A DNA stretch of 55,970 nucleotides from contig NZ_JADDRL010000063.1 of NCBI RefSeq assembly GCF_021538895.1, positions 1 to 55,970 on the forward strand, read 5' to 3'. The stretch is from Streptomyces olivochromogenes. Its GTDB lineage: Bacteria > Actinomycetota > Actinomycetes > Streptomycetales > Streptomycetaceae. Numbering within the stretch: position 1 is the first letter of the stretch; each line of letters starts with the position of its first letter. A program made the translations under genes and the position numbers. A model generated the notes under the pieces. The model was not told the DNA's origin and ran no database searches. It worked only from the letters and a program-made list of their open reading frames with translations. Shown one piece after another: positions 1 through 7,868 of the stretch.

Positions 1-315
1 ATGCTGGACGTGCTCGGCTTCGCGCCGGCGCTGGAGCGGGCCGATCTGGTGATCACCGGTGAGGGGTCGCTGGACGAGCAGACGCTGCACGGGAAGGCTC
101 CGGCGGGGGTCGCCGCGGCGGCTCGGGCCGCGGGCAAGGAGGTCGTCGCGGTGTGCGGGCGGCTGGCGCTGTCCGCGGAGGCGTTGGAGCGGGCCGGGAT
201 CGGGCGGGCGTACCCGCTCACCTCGGTCGAGCCGGACGTCGCCAAGTGCATCGCGGATGCGGGACCGATCCTCGAACGCGTCGCCACCCACATAGCCGAG
301 GACCACTTGGTCTGA
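1..315 (+). CDS. Glycerate kinase, C-terminal fragment (5' end outside window)
   Basis: The 104 visible residues are the C-terminal part of a GarK/GlxK-type glycerate kinase, which phosphorylates D-glycerate with ATP. The motif ITGEGSLDEQTLHGKAPAGV near residue 19 is the family signature around the active site. The rest (VAVCGRL, YPLTSVEP) matches the usual C-terminus of this family. Full-length members have about 370-380 residues, so most of the gene lies upstream of base 1. The ATG at base 1 is an internal codon and not a real start. The gene ends in TGA at 313-315 and converges on pssA, with the repeat array between them. Confidence 0.85.
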   Translation: MLDVLGFAPALERADLVITGEGSLDEQTLHGKAPAGVAAAARAAGKEVVAVCGRLALSAEALERAGIGRAYPLTSVEPDVAKCIADAGPILERVATHIAEDHLV

Positions 316-628
316 GGCTCACCCTTTCCCATCCACCCACCCACCTCGGCCACCTGACAAGCGACCGTCGGGTGGGGACTCGACCCGCGGCCCCAGAGGC
401 ATCCGGGACCTGTCGCATCTTCAGTGGACCCGCGTGGCGGGATCGCCGCCCCGGCGGTCTCCGGACGGATCCTTCCGGAGATCCGCCGGATCGTTCCGGG
501 CGTCTGCTTGGTGGCGGGTCACTCTGCGCGTTCGCCGGGCCGTTGCGGGTATCCGCAGGTTCGCGGGTCGCTCCGCGAGCCCGCGGGGCCGTTTCGGATG
601 TGCGTTGGGCCGCGGGTCCTTCCACGTG
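316..628. other. Intergenic spacer with diverged repeat units
   Basis: There is no credible gene here. All frames stay open only because the DNA is so G+C-rich and repetitive. From about 470 onward the sequence consists of degenerate relatives of the roughly 48-bp subunit of the downstream array, recognisable by recurring ATCCGCAGGTTCG, CGCGGGTC and GCCGGGC blocks. No promoter or ribosome binding site was recognised. Confidence 0.6.
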
Positions 629-1108
629 TTCGCCGGGCTGTTCCGTGTCGCCGCGGGGTCGCGGTCGGTCCGTGCGCCTGCCGGGCTGTTTCGTGCATCC
701 GCAGGTTCGTGGGTCCTTTCGCGCGTCCACCGAATCGTTCCGCGCAACCACAGGGCCGCGGATCCGCTTGCGCCTCCGCCGGGCTGTTCCGTGCCGGCAC
801 GGGGTCGCGGTCGGTCCGTGCGCCTGCCGGGCTGTTTCGTGCATCCGCAGGTTCGTGGGTCCTTTCGCGCGTCCACCGAATCGTTCCGCACATCCACAGG
901 GCCGCGGATCCGCTCGCGCCTCCGCCGGGCTGCTCCGTGCCGGCACGGGGTCGCGGTCGGTCCGTGCGCCTGCCGGGCTGTTTCGTGCATCCGCAGGTTC
1001 GTGGGTCCTTTCGCGCGTCCACCGAACCGTTCCGCACATCCACAGGGCCGCGGATCCGCTTGCGCCTCCGCCGGGCTGCTCCGTGCCGCTACGGGGTCGC
1101 GGTCGCTC
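629..1108. repeat. 146-bp tandem repeat array with three ~48-bp subunits per unit
   Basis: Three consecutive 146-bp copies lie at 671-816, 817-962 and 963-1108. By eye, neighbouring copies differ at only 4-5 positions (about 97% identity). A partial copy of roughly 40 bp (629-670) precedes them. Each unit divides into three related subunits of about 47, 49 and 50 bp. They begin near GCCGGGCTGTTTCG, CCACCGAATCGTTCC and CCGCCGGGCTGTTCC. This gives a higher-order repeat. Diverged single subunits continue upstream to about 470 and downstream to about 1200. The period is not a multiple of three, so this is not a repeated protein. The array lies between the convergent ends of the glycerate kinase and pssA genes. 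Confidence 0.9.
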
Positions 1109-1217
1109 CGCCGTACGCAGGACCGTTTCGGACAGCCGCAGGCTCGCGGATCCCCCGGCCGCCCGCCGGACCGTTCCGACCGTCCGCGCATCCGTAAGGC
1201 CGCGGAGCACCCCGTAC

Positions 1218-1265
1218 ATCCGAAAGGGGCCCCGGACCGTTCCCGGTCCGGGGCCCCTTTCGGAT
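1218..1265. terminator. Perfect 22-bp stem-loop between convergent genes
   Basis: Arms at 1218-1239 and 1244-1265 are exact reverse complements with a TTCC loop at 1240-1243. The stem includes AAAGGGGCC and GGCCCCTTT, so on either strand a short U tract falls in the 3' arm. It lies 22 bp beyond the pssA stop and would serve as a bidirectional terminator for pssA and for transcription coming through the repeat array. Confidence 0.88.
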
Positions 1266-1287
1266 GTTGTGCTCGCAGCGGCCGGCG

Positions 1288-2145
1288 TTACGGCAGCTGT
1301 GCGGCCCGCGCCTCGCGGCGGTTGTCGCGGAAGTTGTTCACTCGGCGGGCCGTGGCGAACAGGGGGATCACCGCGCCCATGACCAGCTGCAGGGCGCAGC
1401 CGGTCTGGAGGAGGAGCTGTCCGCTGGGGGCGTCGAAGGCCCAGGCGGCCAGGAGGCCCATGGACAGGACGATCCAGGCGAGCATCGCCCCGGCGAGCCG
1501 GCCCCGCGGCTTCGGGTACTCGACCCGGCTGACCATCAGCCACGCCGTGCCCAGGATCGCCAGGAGCGTCGCCACGAAGGGAAGCTCAAGGAGCACGATG
1601 GAGACCACCGTCAGCGCTCCGAACGGGCTCGGCATGCCCTGGAACATGCCGTTGGTCGGTGTCACGCAGGAGAAGCGCGCCAGACGCAGGACGACGGCCA
1701 AGAGCACCACGATTGCCCCGAGCGCCGCCATTCTCTGGTGTGCGTCGTCCGCCACCATGCCGTAGACCAGGACGAAGTACGCGGGCGCCAGCCCGAAGCT
1801 GATCAGGTCGGACAGGTTGTCCAGCTCCGCGCCCATCGGCGAGCTGCGCAGCTTGCGCGCCACCAGGCCGTCGAACAGGTCGAAGACCGCCGCGCAGAGC
1901 ATCAGGATGACCGCGGTGGCGGCCGAGTGGCGGGCCATGCCGGCCGACTCGTCGTCGCCCGTGAGGTGCGGGATCAGGATGCCGGTGGTCGTGAAGTACA
2001 CCGCCATGAAGCCGCACGTGGCGTTGCCGAGGGTGAGGGTGTCGGCTATTGAGAGGCGGAGAGAGAGGGGCATCTCCTCCTCGTCGTCCACCTCGTCGGC
2101 CTCGGGCACCCAGCCCGCCTGTGTCTCCGGATCAATCACGGTCAA
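1288..2145 (-). CDS. pssA: CDP-diacylglycerol-serine O-phosphatidyltransferase
   Basis: This membrane enzyme makes phosphatidylserine from CDP-diacylglycerol and L-serine, the step before Psd. The CDP-alcohol phosphatidyltransferase signature is intact: D89, D92-G93, A96-R97, G105, D109 and D113. The protein has about 285 residues, with an acidic cytoplasmic N-terminus (VDDEEEM) followed by several hydrophobic segments. The start is uncertain. TTG at 2145 has the better spacing from a GGGGTG ribosome site, while GTG at 2139 would shorten the protein by two residues. Either start lies inside the end of psd (14-bp overlap with TTG), so the two are translationally coupled. The strong stem-loop at 1218-1265 ends the unit. 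Confidence 0.93.
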   Translation of the reverse strand: MTVIDPETQAGWVPEADEVDDEEEMPLSLRLSIADTLTLGNATCGFMAVYFTTTGILIPHLTGDDESAGMARHSAATAVILMLCAAVFDLFDGLVARKLRSSPMGAELDNLSDLISFGLAPAYFVLVYGMVADDAHQRMAALGAIVVLLAVVLRLARFSCVTPTNGMFQGMPSPFGALTVVSIVLLELPFVATLLAILGTAWLMVSRVEYPKPRGRLAGAMLAWIVLSMGLLAAWAFDAPSGQLLLQTGCALQLVMGAVIPLFATARRVNNFRDNRREARAAQLP

Positions 2146-2788
2146 TGCGAGTCACCCCAGCCACGGTCTTCTGACCGACCTCGACCGCGACCTCCACGCC
2201 CTCGGGCAGGTAGAGGTCGACACGCGAGCCGAAGCGGATCAGACCGATTCGGTCGCCCTGCTCGACCTTCGTGCCCTGGGGGATGTAGGGCACGATGCGG
2301 CGGGCCACCGCGCCGGCGATCTGGATCATCTCGATGTCGCCGAGTTCGGTGTCGAAATGCCAGACTACGCGCTCGTTGTTCTCGCTCTCCTTGTTGAACG
2401 CGGGAACGAAGCCACCGGGGATGTGTTCGACGGACGTCACGGTGCCCGCGAGGGGCGCCCGGTTGACGTGGACGTTGAGCGGGCTCATGAAGATCGCGAC
2501 GCGGGTGCGGCCGTCCTTCCACGGCATGATGCTCTGCACCACACCGTCGGCGGGCGAGATGACCCGGCCCGTGGCGATCTCGCGCTCGGGGTCGCGGAAG
2601 AACCACAGCATGCCCGCCGCGAGCGCGGTGGCGGGCACGGCGACGGCCTTGGCCGCGCCGGAGCGGCGTGCGCGGGCCAGGCTGAGGGCTGCGGTGGCGA
2701 CGGTCGGGAGAAGCCACGGCGATGCTCCGCGCGCGAGGCGTACGCCGACCCGGCTGTCTCGTGGTGCAGAGGTTTGGCTGTGGGGCAT
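2132..2788 (-). CDS. psd: Phosphatidylserine decarboxylase (proenzyme)
   Basis: Psd decarboxylates phosphatidylserine to phosphatidylethanolamine using a pyruvoyl group made by self-cleavage. The 218-residue protein carries FFRDPER (63-69), SPADG with the catalytic Asp81, and NVHVNR with His107. Near the C-terminus is FGSR, with cleavage expected between G187 and S188. This short, FGS-type form is the one usual in actinobacteria, in contrast to the longer LGST enterobacterial enzyme. ATG at 2788 was chosen because GAAGG precedes it at suitable spacing and the upstream in-frame sequence looks non-coding. The stop overlaps the start of pssA, so product and producer of phosphatidylserine are made together. 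Confidence 0.93.
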   Translation of the reverse strand: MPHSQTSAPRDSRVGVRLARGASPWLLPTVATAALSLARARRSGAAKAVAVPATALAAGMLWFFRDPEREIATGRVISPADGVVQSIMPWKDGRTRVAIFMSPLNVHVNRAPLAGTVTSVEHIPGGFVPAFNKESENNERVVWHFDTELGDIEMIQIAGAVARRIVPYIPQGTKVEQGDRIGLIRFGSRVDLYLPEGVEVAVEVGQKTVAGVTRIDRD

Positions 2789-2846
2789 GGATGACCTTCG
2801 TAGCGGATGATGCCGCGCAATGACGGGGGACGGCGGCTTTCCCGGG

Positions 2847-2877
2847 ATCGTACCGGTCGCGGGCCGCAACTCGGCAA
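2847..2877 (-). promoter_or_regulatory. Candidate psd-pssA promoter
   Basis: On the minus strand TTGCCG (2872-2877) and TACGAT (2847-2852) are separated by 19 bp, a plausible vegetative promoter about 60 nt upstream of the psd ATG. It lies just past the terminator of the acyl-CoA dehydrogenase operon, which fits a separate psd-pssA transcript. Confidence 0.4.
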
Positions 2878-2910
2878 GCCAGGAAGCCGAGTCGGAAGCC
2901 GAAACGTGCC

Positions 2911-2949
2911 TACGGGGTGTGATCTTCTTCTCGAAGAAAACACCCCGTA
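2911..2949 (-). terminator. Terminator of the ethylmalonyl-CoA operon
   Basis: TACGGGGTGT (2911-2920) pairs perfectly with ACACCCCGTA (2940-2949). Inside it TTCTT (2925-2929) pairs with AAGAA (2934-2938) around CTCG. The hairpin begins 9 bp after the acyl-CoA dehydrogenase stop and separates this operon from psd. Confidence 0.75.
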
Positions 2950-2958
2950 TCCACACAA

Positions 2959-4164
2959 TCAGCCCTGGAACCGATACTCTTCGAGCAGCCGGCGCCCGAT
3001 GATCATTTTCTGGATCTCGGCGGTACCTTCACCGATCAGCAGCATCGGTGCCTCGCGGTAGAGGCGCTCGATCTCGTACTCCTTGGAGAAGCCGTAGCCG
3101 CCGTGGATCCTGAAGGCATCTTCCACGACCTCCTTGCAGTACTCGGAGGCGAGGTACTTCGCCATCCCCGCTTCGAGGTCGTTTCGTTCCCCGGAATCCT
3201 TTTTGCGAGCCGCGTTGACCATCATGGCATGCGCGGCCTCGACCTTGGTGGCCATCTCCGCGAGCTTGAACTGGATGGCCTGGTGCTGGGCGATCGGCTT
3301 GCCGAAAGTGTGACGTTGCTGGGCGTACTGGACGCCGAGCTCGAACGCACGCTGCGCGACACCGCAGCCACGGGCCGCCACGTTGACCCGGCCGACCTCC
3401 ACGCCGTCCATCATTTGGTAAAAACCTCGGCCGGTGACGCCGCCGAGCACCCGGTCGGCCGGAATGCGCAGGCCGTCCATGATGAGCTCGGTGGTGTCGA
3501 CACCCTTGTAGCCCATCTTGTCGATCTTGCCGGGGATGGTCAGACCCGGGCGGACCTCGCCGAAGCCGGGCTCCTTCTCCACCAGGAAGGTCGTCATGGA
3601 CTTGTGCGGGGCCGTGCCCTCGGGGTGTCCTTCGTCACTTCGGACCAGAACGGCCACCAGTGACGAGGTGCCGCCGTTGGTCAGCCACATCTTCTGACCG
3701 TTCAGGACGTACTCGTCGCCGTCCTTGACCGCCTTCGACGTGATCGCCGACACGTCCGAGCCGAGGCCCGGCTCCGACATCGAGAAGGCGCCGCGGATGT
3801 CGCCGGCCGCCATGCGGGGCAGGAAGTGGTCCTTCTGCTCCTGCGTGCCGTGCTGCTTGAGCATGTACGCCACGATGAAGTGCGTGTTGATGATGCCGGA
3901 GACCGACATCCAGCCACGGGCGATCTCCTCGACGCACAGGGCGTAGGTGAGGAGCGACTCGCCCAGGCCCCCGTACTCCTCGGGGATCATCAGACCGAAG
4001 AGGCCGAGTTCCTTCAGGCCGTCCACGATCTGCTGCGGGTACTCGTCGCGGTGCTCCAGTCCGGTCGCGACCGGAATGATCTCCTTGTCGACAAAGTCCC
4101 GAACGGTGGAGATGATCTCCTGCTGGACGTCGGTCAGACCGGCGGTCTGGGCGAGGCGCGCCAT
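2959..4164 (-). CDS. Acyl-CoA dehydrogenase, probable methylsuccinyl-CoA dehydrogenase
   Basis: This is a 401-residue FAD acyl-CoA dehydrogenase of normal length, with the helical N-domain, MSEPGLGSD and WLTNGG in the flavin/substrate middle domain, and a C-terminal domain ending IGEGTAEIQ. E379 in that motif is the likely catalytic base. As the last gene of an operon with ccr, meaA, mcl and a MaoC hydratase, it probably oxidises (2S)-methylsuccinyl-CoA to mesaconyl-CoA. The role is inferred from position. Proteobacterial methylsuccinyl-CoA dehydrogenases are longer, and similar sequences serve in branched-chain acyl-CoA oxidation. The ATG at 4164 shares its final base with the TAA of the upstream gene (TAATG), so this start is firm. 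Confidence 0.85.
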   Translation of the reverse strand: MARLAQTAGLTDVQQEIISTVRDFVDKEIIPVATGLEHRDEYPQQIVDGLKELGLFGLMIPEEYGGLGESLLTYALCVEEIARGWMSVSGIINTHFIVAYMLKQHGTQEQKDHFLPRMAAGDIRGAFSMSEPGLGSDVSAITSKAVKDGDEYVLNGQKMWLTNGGTSSLVAVLVRSDEGHPEGTAPHKSMTTFLVEKEPGFGEVRPGLTIPGKIDKMGYKGVDTTELIMDGLRIPADRVLGGVTGRGFYQMMDGVEVGRVNVAARGCGVAQRAFELGVQYAQQRHTFGKPIAQHQAIQFKLAEMATKVEAAHAMMVNAARKKDSGERNDLEAGMAKYLASEYCKEVVEDAFRIHGGYGFSKEYEIERLYREAPMLLIGEGTAEIQKMIIGRRLLEEYRFQG

Positions 4165-4691
4165 TACTTCTCCGTCTTCTTTTCCGCAGGTGCGGTCAGC
4201 TCCGGGCGGCCGGGCTGCTCGCCGCCGCGCTCCTTGATGTACGTCTCGGTGGGCACCATGACCTTGCGGCGGAAGACGCACACCAGGGTGCCGTCCTGCT
4301 TGTAGCCCTTGGTCTCGACGTAGACGATGCCGCGGTCGTTCTTCGACTTCGACGGCCACTTGTCCAGCACCGTCGTCTGACCGTAGATCGTGTCGCCGTG
4401 GAAGGTCGGCGCCACGTGCTTGAGCGACTCGATCTCCAGGTTGGCGATCGCCTTGCCCGAGATGTCCGGCACGGACATGCCGAGCAGGAGGGAGTAGATG
4501 TAGTTCCCTACGACGACGTTCTTGCCGAAGTCCGTCGTCTTCTCCGCATAGTTGGTGTCCATGTGGAGCGGGTGGTGGTTCATCGTGAGGAGACAGAACA
4601 GGTGGTCGTCGTACTCGGTGACCGTCTTGCCGGGCCAGTGCTTGTACGTCGCCCCGACCTCGAACTCCTCGTAGGTGCGTCCGAACTGCAT
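4164..4691 (-). CDS. MaoC-family hydratase, probable mesaconyl-CoA hydratase
   Basis: A single hot-dog-fold MaoC-type protein of 175 residues. The stretch TMNHHPLHMD (36-45) contains the Asp/His-rich substrate-binding region, and VVVGNYIYSL continues the MaoC core. By operon position it should hydrate mesaconyl-CoA to beta-methylmalyl-CoA, which the neighbouring lyase then splits. The Rhodobacter mesaconyl-CoA hydratase is about twice as long with two hot-dog halves, so this would be a half-size, probably dimeric version. The function is therefore inferred, not shown. The C-terminus is charged and low in complexity (APAEKKTEK). Start ATG at 4691 is 15 bp after the mcl stop. Confidence 0.85.
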   Translation of the reverse strand: MQFGRTYEEFEVGATYKHWPGKTVTEYDDHLFCLLTMNHHPLHMDTNYAEKTTDFGKNVVVGNYIYSLLLGMSVPDISGKAIANLEIESLKHVAPTFHGDTIYGQTTVLDKWPSKSKNDRGIVYVETKGYKQDGTLVCVFRRKVMVPTETYIKERGGEQPGRPELTAPAEKKTEK

Positions 4692-4706
4692 CGCGCTCAG
4701 GGCTCC

Positions 4707-5672
4707 TTAGTTGGCGGGGGTCTCGAACGTGCTGGTGCGCTGCATGCCGGCGGCCCGGCCCTTGCCGGAGATGACCAGGGCCATCTTGCGGCTGGCCTCG
4801 TCGATCATCTCGTCGCCGAGCATCGCGGAGCCCTTCTTGCCGCCCGCCTCGGACGTGTAGTACTCGTACGCGTCCAGGATCAGCTCGGCGTGGTCGTAGT
4901 CCTCCTGGGAGGGCGAGAAGATCTCGTTGGACGCCTCGACCTGGCCCGGGTGCAGCACCCACTTGCCGTCGAAACCGAGCGCGGCGGCGCGCTGGGCGAC
5001 CGCGCGGTACCCGTCGATGTTGCGGATCTGCAGGTAGGGACCGTCGATCGCCTGGAGGTTGTTGGCGCGGGCGGCCATCAGGATCTTCATCAGGATGTAG
5101 TGGTAGGCGTCCGCCGGGTAGCCGGGCGGCTGCTCGCCCACGACCAGCGACTTCATGTTGATGGACGCCATGAAGTCGGCCGGGCCGAAGATGATCGTCT
5201 CGACGCGCGGGGAGGCCTGGGCGATCGCGTTGACGTTGTTGAGGCCCTGCGCGTTCTCGATCTGCGCCTCGATGCCGATCTTGCCGACCTCGAAGCCCAT
5301 CGTCTTCTCGATCTGCGTCAGCAGCAGGTCCAGGGCGACGATCTGCTCGGCGTTCTGGACCTTCGGCAGCATGATGCAGTCGAGGTTCTGGCCGGCGCCC
5401 TCGACCACCGTCACGACGTCGCGGTACGTCCACTCGGTCGTCCAGTCGTTGACGCGCACGACGCGCGTCTTGCCCGTCCAGTCACCCTCGTTGAGGAACT
5501 TGACGATGGTGTGCCGCGCCTCGGGCTTGGCCAGCGGCGCGCACGCGTCCTCCAGGTCCAGGAAGACCTGGTCGGCGGGGAGGCCCTGCGCCTTCTCCAG
5601 GAAGCGGGGGTTGCTTCCCGGGACCGCGAGGCAGGAGCGTCGCGGACGCAGACGGTTGACGGGCGTGGTCAT
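4707..5672 (-). CDS. mcl: HpcH/HpaI (CitE-like) CoA ester lyase, probable malyl/beta-methylmalyl-CoA lyase
   Basis: A 321-residue CitE-like TIM-barrel lyase. RSCLAVPGSNPRF opens the barrel, DLEDACAP (39-46) is the conserved Mg/CoA loop, R73 lies in VVRVND, and E139 (IENAQG) and D166 (FGPADF) are the expected metal ligands. Its length matches malyl-CoA/beta-methylmalyl-CoA lyases. The reaction expected here is cleavage of beta-methylmalyl-CoA to glyoxylate and propionyl-CoA, the exit of the ethylmalonyl-CoA route. The gene starts within the meaA stop (ATGA, 5669-5672), so translation is coupled. Confidence 0.9.
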   Translation of the reverse strand: MTTPVNRLRPRRSCLAVPGSNPRFLEKAQGLPADQVFLDLEDACAPLAKPEARHTIVKFLNEGDWTGKTRVVRVNDWTTEWTYRDVVTVVEGAGQNLDCIMLPKVQNAEQIVALDLLLTQIEKTMGFEVGKIGIEAQIENAQGLNNVNAIAQASPRVETIIFGPADFMASINMKSLVVGEQPPGYPADAYHYILMKILMAARANNLQAIDGPYLQIRNIDGYRAVAQRAAALGFDGKWVLHPGQVEASNEIFSPSQEDYDHAELILDAYEYYTSEAGGKKGSAMLGDEMIDEASRKMALVISGKGRAAGMQRTSTFETPAN

Positions 5673-7840
5673 GCGGGGACCTCCAGGGGGTCGAGCTTGT
5701 TCGCTTTCCGGATCTCGTCGACGATGCGCCCGATGATGCCGGTGATGTCGAAGTCCTTCGGGGTGAAGACCGCGGCGACTCCGGCGGCCCGCAGCTCTTC
5801 GGCGTCGCCATTCGGGATGATGCCACCGGCGATCACCGGTATATCTGTGGCACCCGCCACACGGAGGCGTTCCAGCACGTCCGGCACGAGCTGGGCGTGC
5901 GAGCCGGAGAGGATGGACAGGCCGACCGCGTGCACGTCCTCGGCGAGGGCCGCGTCCACGATCTGCTCGGGCGTCAGCCGGATGCCCTGGTAGACCACTT
6001 CGAAGCCGGCGTCACGGGCCCGCACGGCGATCTGCTCGGCGCCGTTGGAGTGCCCGTCAAGACCGGGCTTGCCGACCAGGAAGCGCAGCTTGCCGGTGCC
6101 CAGGTCGCGGGCGGTGGCGTCCACCTTGGCGCGGACCTCGGCCAGCGCCGAGCCCGCCTCCACCGGGACGGCGATCGGCGCGGACGACACGCCCGTCGGA
6201 GCACGGAACTCGCCGAACACCTCCCGCAGCGCGCCCGCCCATTCGCCGGTCGTGACACCGGCGCGGGCGCACTCCAGGGTGGCCTCCATGAGGTTGTCGG
6301 TGCCCTTGGCGGCCTCCTTCAGCCGGTCCAGCGCCTTGCACGGGCGCGGGTGGTTGAAGGGCGGCTGGTAGCGCGTGTCGCGCCAGCGGCCGATCGCCTC
6401 GACGACCTGCGCCTCCACGGCCGGGTCGACGGTCTGGATCGCGGTGTCCAGGTCGGCGGTCAGCGGGTTCGGCTCGGTCGTCTCGAAGATGTTGACGCCG
6501 ACGATCTTCTCCTGGCCGGACTCGATACGACCCCGGCGCTCGGCGTGCGAGGAGACCAGCTGCGACTTGAGGTAGCCGGACTCGACGGCGGCCATCGCGC
6601 CGCCCATCTCCTGGATGCGGTCGATCTCCGCGAGGGACTCCTCGACCAGCTCGGCCACCTTCGCCTCGATGACGTGGGAGCCCTCGAAGATGTCCTCGTA
6701 CTCCAGCAGGTCGCTCTCGTGCGCCAGCACCTGCTGGATGCGCAGGGACCACTGCTGGTCCCAGGGGCGCGGCAGGCCGAGGGCCTCGTTCCAGGCGGGC
6801 AGCTGGACGGCACGCGCGCGTGCGTCCTTCGACAGCGTCACGGCCAGCATCTCCAGGACGATGCGCTGGACGTTGTTCTCCGGCTGCGCCTCGGTCAGCC
6901 CGAGGGAGTTGACCTGGACGCCGTACCGGAAGCGGCGCTGCTTGGGGTTCTCGATGCCGTACCGCTCGCGGGTGATCTTGTCCCAGATGCGGCCGAACGC
7001 CCGCATCTTGCACATCTCCTCGACGAAGCGGACGCCCGCGTTCACGAAGAAGGAGATCCGGGCGACGACGTCGCCCATGCGCTCCTGCGGCACCTGGCCG
7101 CTGTCGCGCACCGCGTCGAGGACGGCGACGGCGGTGGACATCGCGTACGCGATCTCCTGCACCGGCGTGGCCCCGGCCTCCTGCAGGTGGTAGCTGCAGA
7201 TGTTGATCGGGTTCCACTTCGGGATGTGGGAGACCGTGTACGCGATCATGTCCGTCGTCAGGCGGAGCGACGGTCCCGGCGGGAACACATGGGTGCCCCG
7301 GGACAGGTACTCCTTGACGATGTCGTTCTGGGTCGTGCCCTGGAGCTTGGTGATGTCCGCGCCCTGCTCCTCGGCGACGACCTGGTAGAGCGCCAGCAGC
7401 CACATGGCGGTGGCGTTGATCGTCATCGAGGTGTTCATCTGCTCCAGGGGGATGTCCTGGAACAGCCGGCGCATGTCACCGAGGTGCGAGACCGGCACGC
7501 CGACCCGGCCGACCTCGCCGCGGGCGAGGATGTGGTCGGGGTCGTAGCCGGTCTGCGTCGGCAGGTCGAACGCGACCGACAGGCCGGTCTGGCCCTTGGC
7601 GAGGTTGCGCCGGTACAGCTCGTTGGACGCCTCGGCCGTGGAGTGGCCGGCGTACGTGCGCATGAGCCACGGCCGGTCCTTTTCCCTTTGCGCCTGCGCT
7701 TGAGGGCGCTCTGTGCCGACGTCGACGTTCCTCAGCCCGCGGTCGCTACGCTCCCTTGGCTTCGTCTCTTTCGACGTCGACGCGCCCTCATTCGCAGGCG
7801 CGGACTCCCGCTTCGCCTCGGCGGGCTGACGCTCAGTCAT
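5669..7840 (-). CDS. meaA: MeaA, B12-dependent ethylmalonyl-CoA mutase
   Basis: A 723-residue adenosylcobalamin-dependent acyl-CoA mutase. The TIM-barrel substrate domain begins RTYAGHS (61-67) and AFDLPTQTGYDPDH. The C-terminal B12 domain carries GLDGHSNGAEQ, with the DxHxxG lower-ligand histidine, then SGSHAQL and IAGGIIP. The enzyme converts (2R)-ethylmalonyl-CoA to methylsuccinyl-CoA. ATG at 7840 lies 28 bp after the ccr stop. The first 60 residues are not typical of the family. Residues about 14-50 are charged, use rare codons (AGG, AAA, CAA) and are encoded by a DNA element bounded by inverted repeats (7691-7800). The conserved protein proper starts near residue 57. Confidence 0.93.
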   Translation of the reverse strand: MTERQPAEAKRESAPANEGASTSKETKPRERSDRGLRNVDVGTERPQAQAQREKDRPWLMRTYAGHSTAEASNELYRRNLAKGQTGLSVAFDLPTQTGYDPDHILARGEVGRVGVPVSHLGDMRRLFQDIPLEQMNTSMTINATAMWLLALYQVVAEEQGADITKLQGTTQNDIVKEYLSRGTHVFPPGPSLRLTTDMIAYTVSHIPKWNPINICSYHLQEAGATPVQEIAYAMSTAVAVLDAVRDSGQVPQERMGDVVARISFFVNAGVRFVEEMCKMRAFGRIWDKITRERYGIENPKQRRFRYGVQVNSLGLTEAQPENNVQRIVLEMLAVTLSKDARARAVQLPAWNEALGLPRPWDQQWSLRIQQVLAHESDLLEYEDIFEGSHVIEAKVAELVEESLAEIDRIQEMGGAMAAVESGYLKSQLVSSHAERRGRIESGQEKIVGVNIFETTEPNPLTADLDTAIQTVDPAVEAQVVEAIGRWRDTRYQPPFNHPRPCKALDRLKEAAKGTDNLMEATLECARAGVTTGEWAGALREVFGEFRAPTGVSSAPIAVPVEAGSALAEVRAKVDATARDLGTGKLRFLVGKPGLDGHSNGAEQIAVRARDAGFEVVYQGIRLTPEQIVDAALAEDVHAVGLSILSGSHAQLVPDVLERLRVAGATDIPVIAGGIIPNGDAEELRAAGVAAVFTPKDFDITGIIGRIVDEIRKANKLDPLEVPA
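7691..7800. repeat. 110-bp inverted-repeat element inserted in frame in meaA
   Basis: Terminal arms 7691-7709 and 7782-7800 match in 17 of 19 positions as an inverted repeat (core TGAGGGCGC / GCGCCCTCA). Inside each arm is a further GACGTCGACG-type palindrome (7718-7727 and 7772-7781). The interior has markedly more A/T-containing and rare codons than the rest of meaA. The element is read through in frame and adds about 36 residues to the N-terminus. It resembles small palindromic repeats that spread through genomes and are tolerated in coding sequence. Family membership and other copies could not be checked. Confidence 0.65.
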
Positions 7841-7868
7841 CTGTGACCTCGGGGTGCTCGGGGGGCGC

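Noticed and set aside
629..1108. CRISPR array
   Set aside because: Repeats are contiguous 146-bp units without unique spacers, and no cas genes are present.
153..1543. Several long Arg/Pro/Ser-rich frames on both strands over the repeat array
   Set aside because: They exist only because the GC-rich repeats lack stop codons. The 146-bp period shifts the frame, there is no ribosome site, and amino-acid composition is extreme.
4165..5433. N-terminal extension of the acyl-CoA dehydrogenase frame
   Set aside because: The extra 420 codons are an out-of-frame shadow of the MaoC and CoA ester lyase genes. The real start is the ATG overlapping the MaoC stop at 4164.
5897..7846. 649-codon frame opposite meaA and other long plus-strand frames opposite minus-strand genes
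   Set aside because: They are antisense shadows with His/Arg/Asp-rich composition and no domain, produced by third-position GC bias of the true gene.
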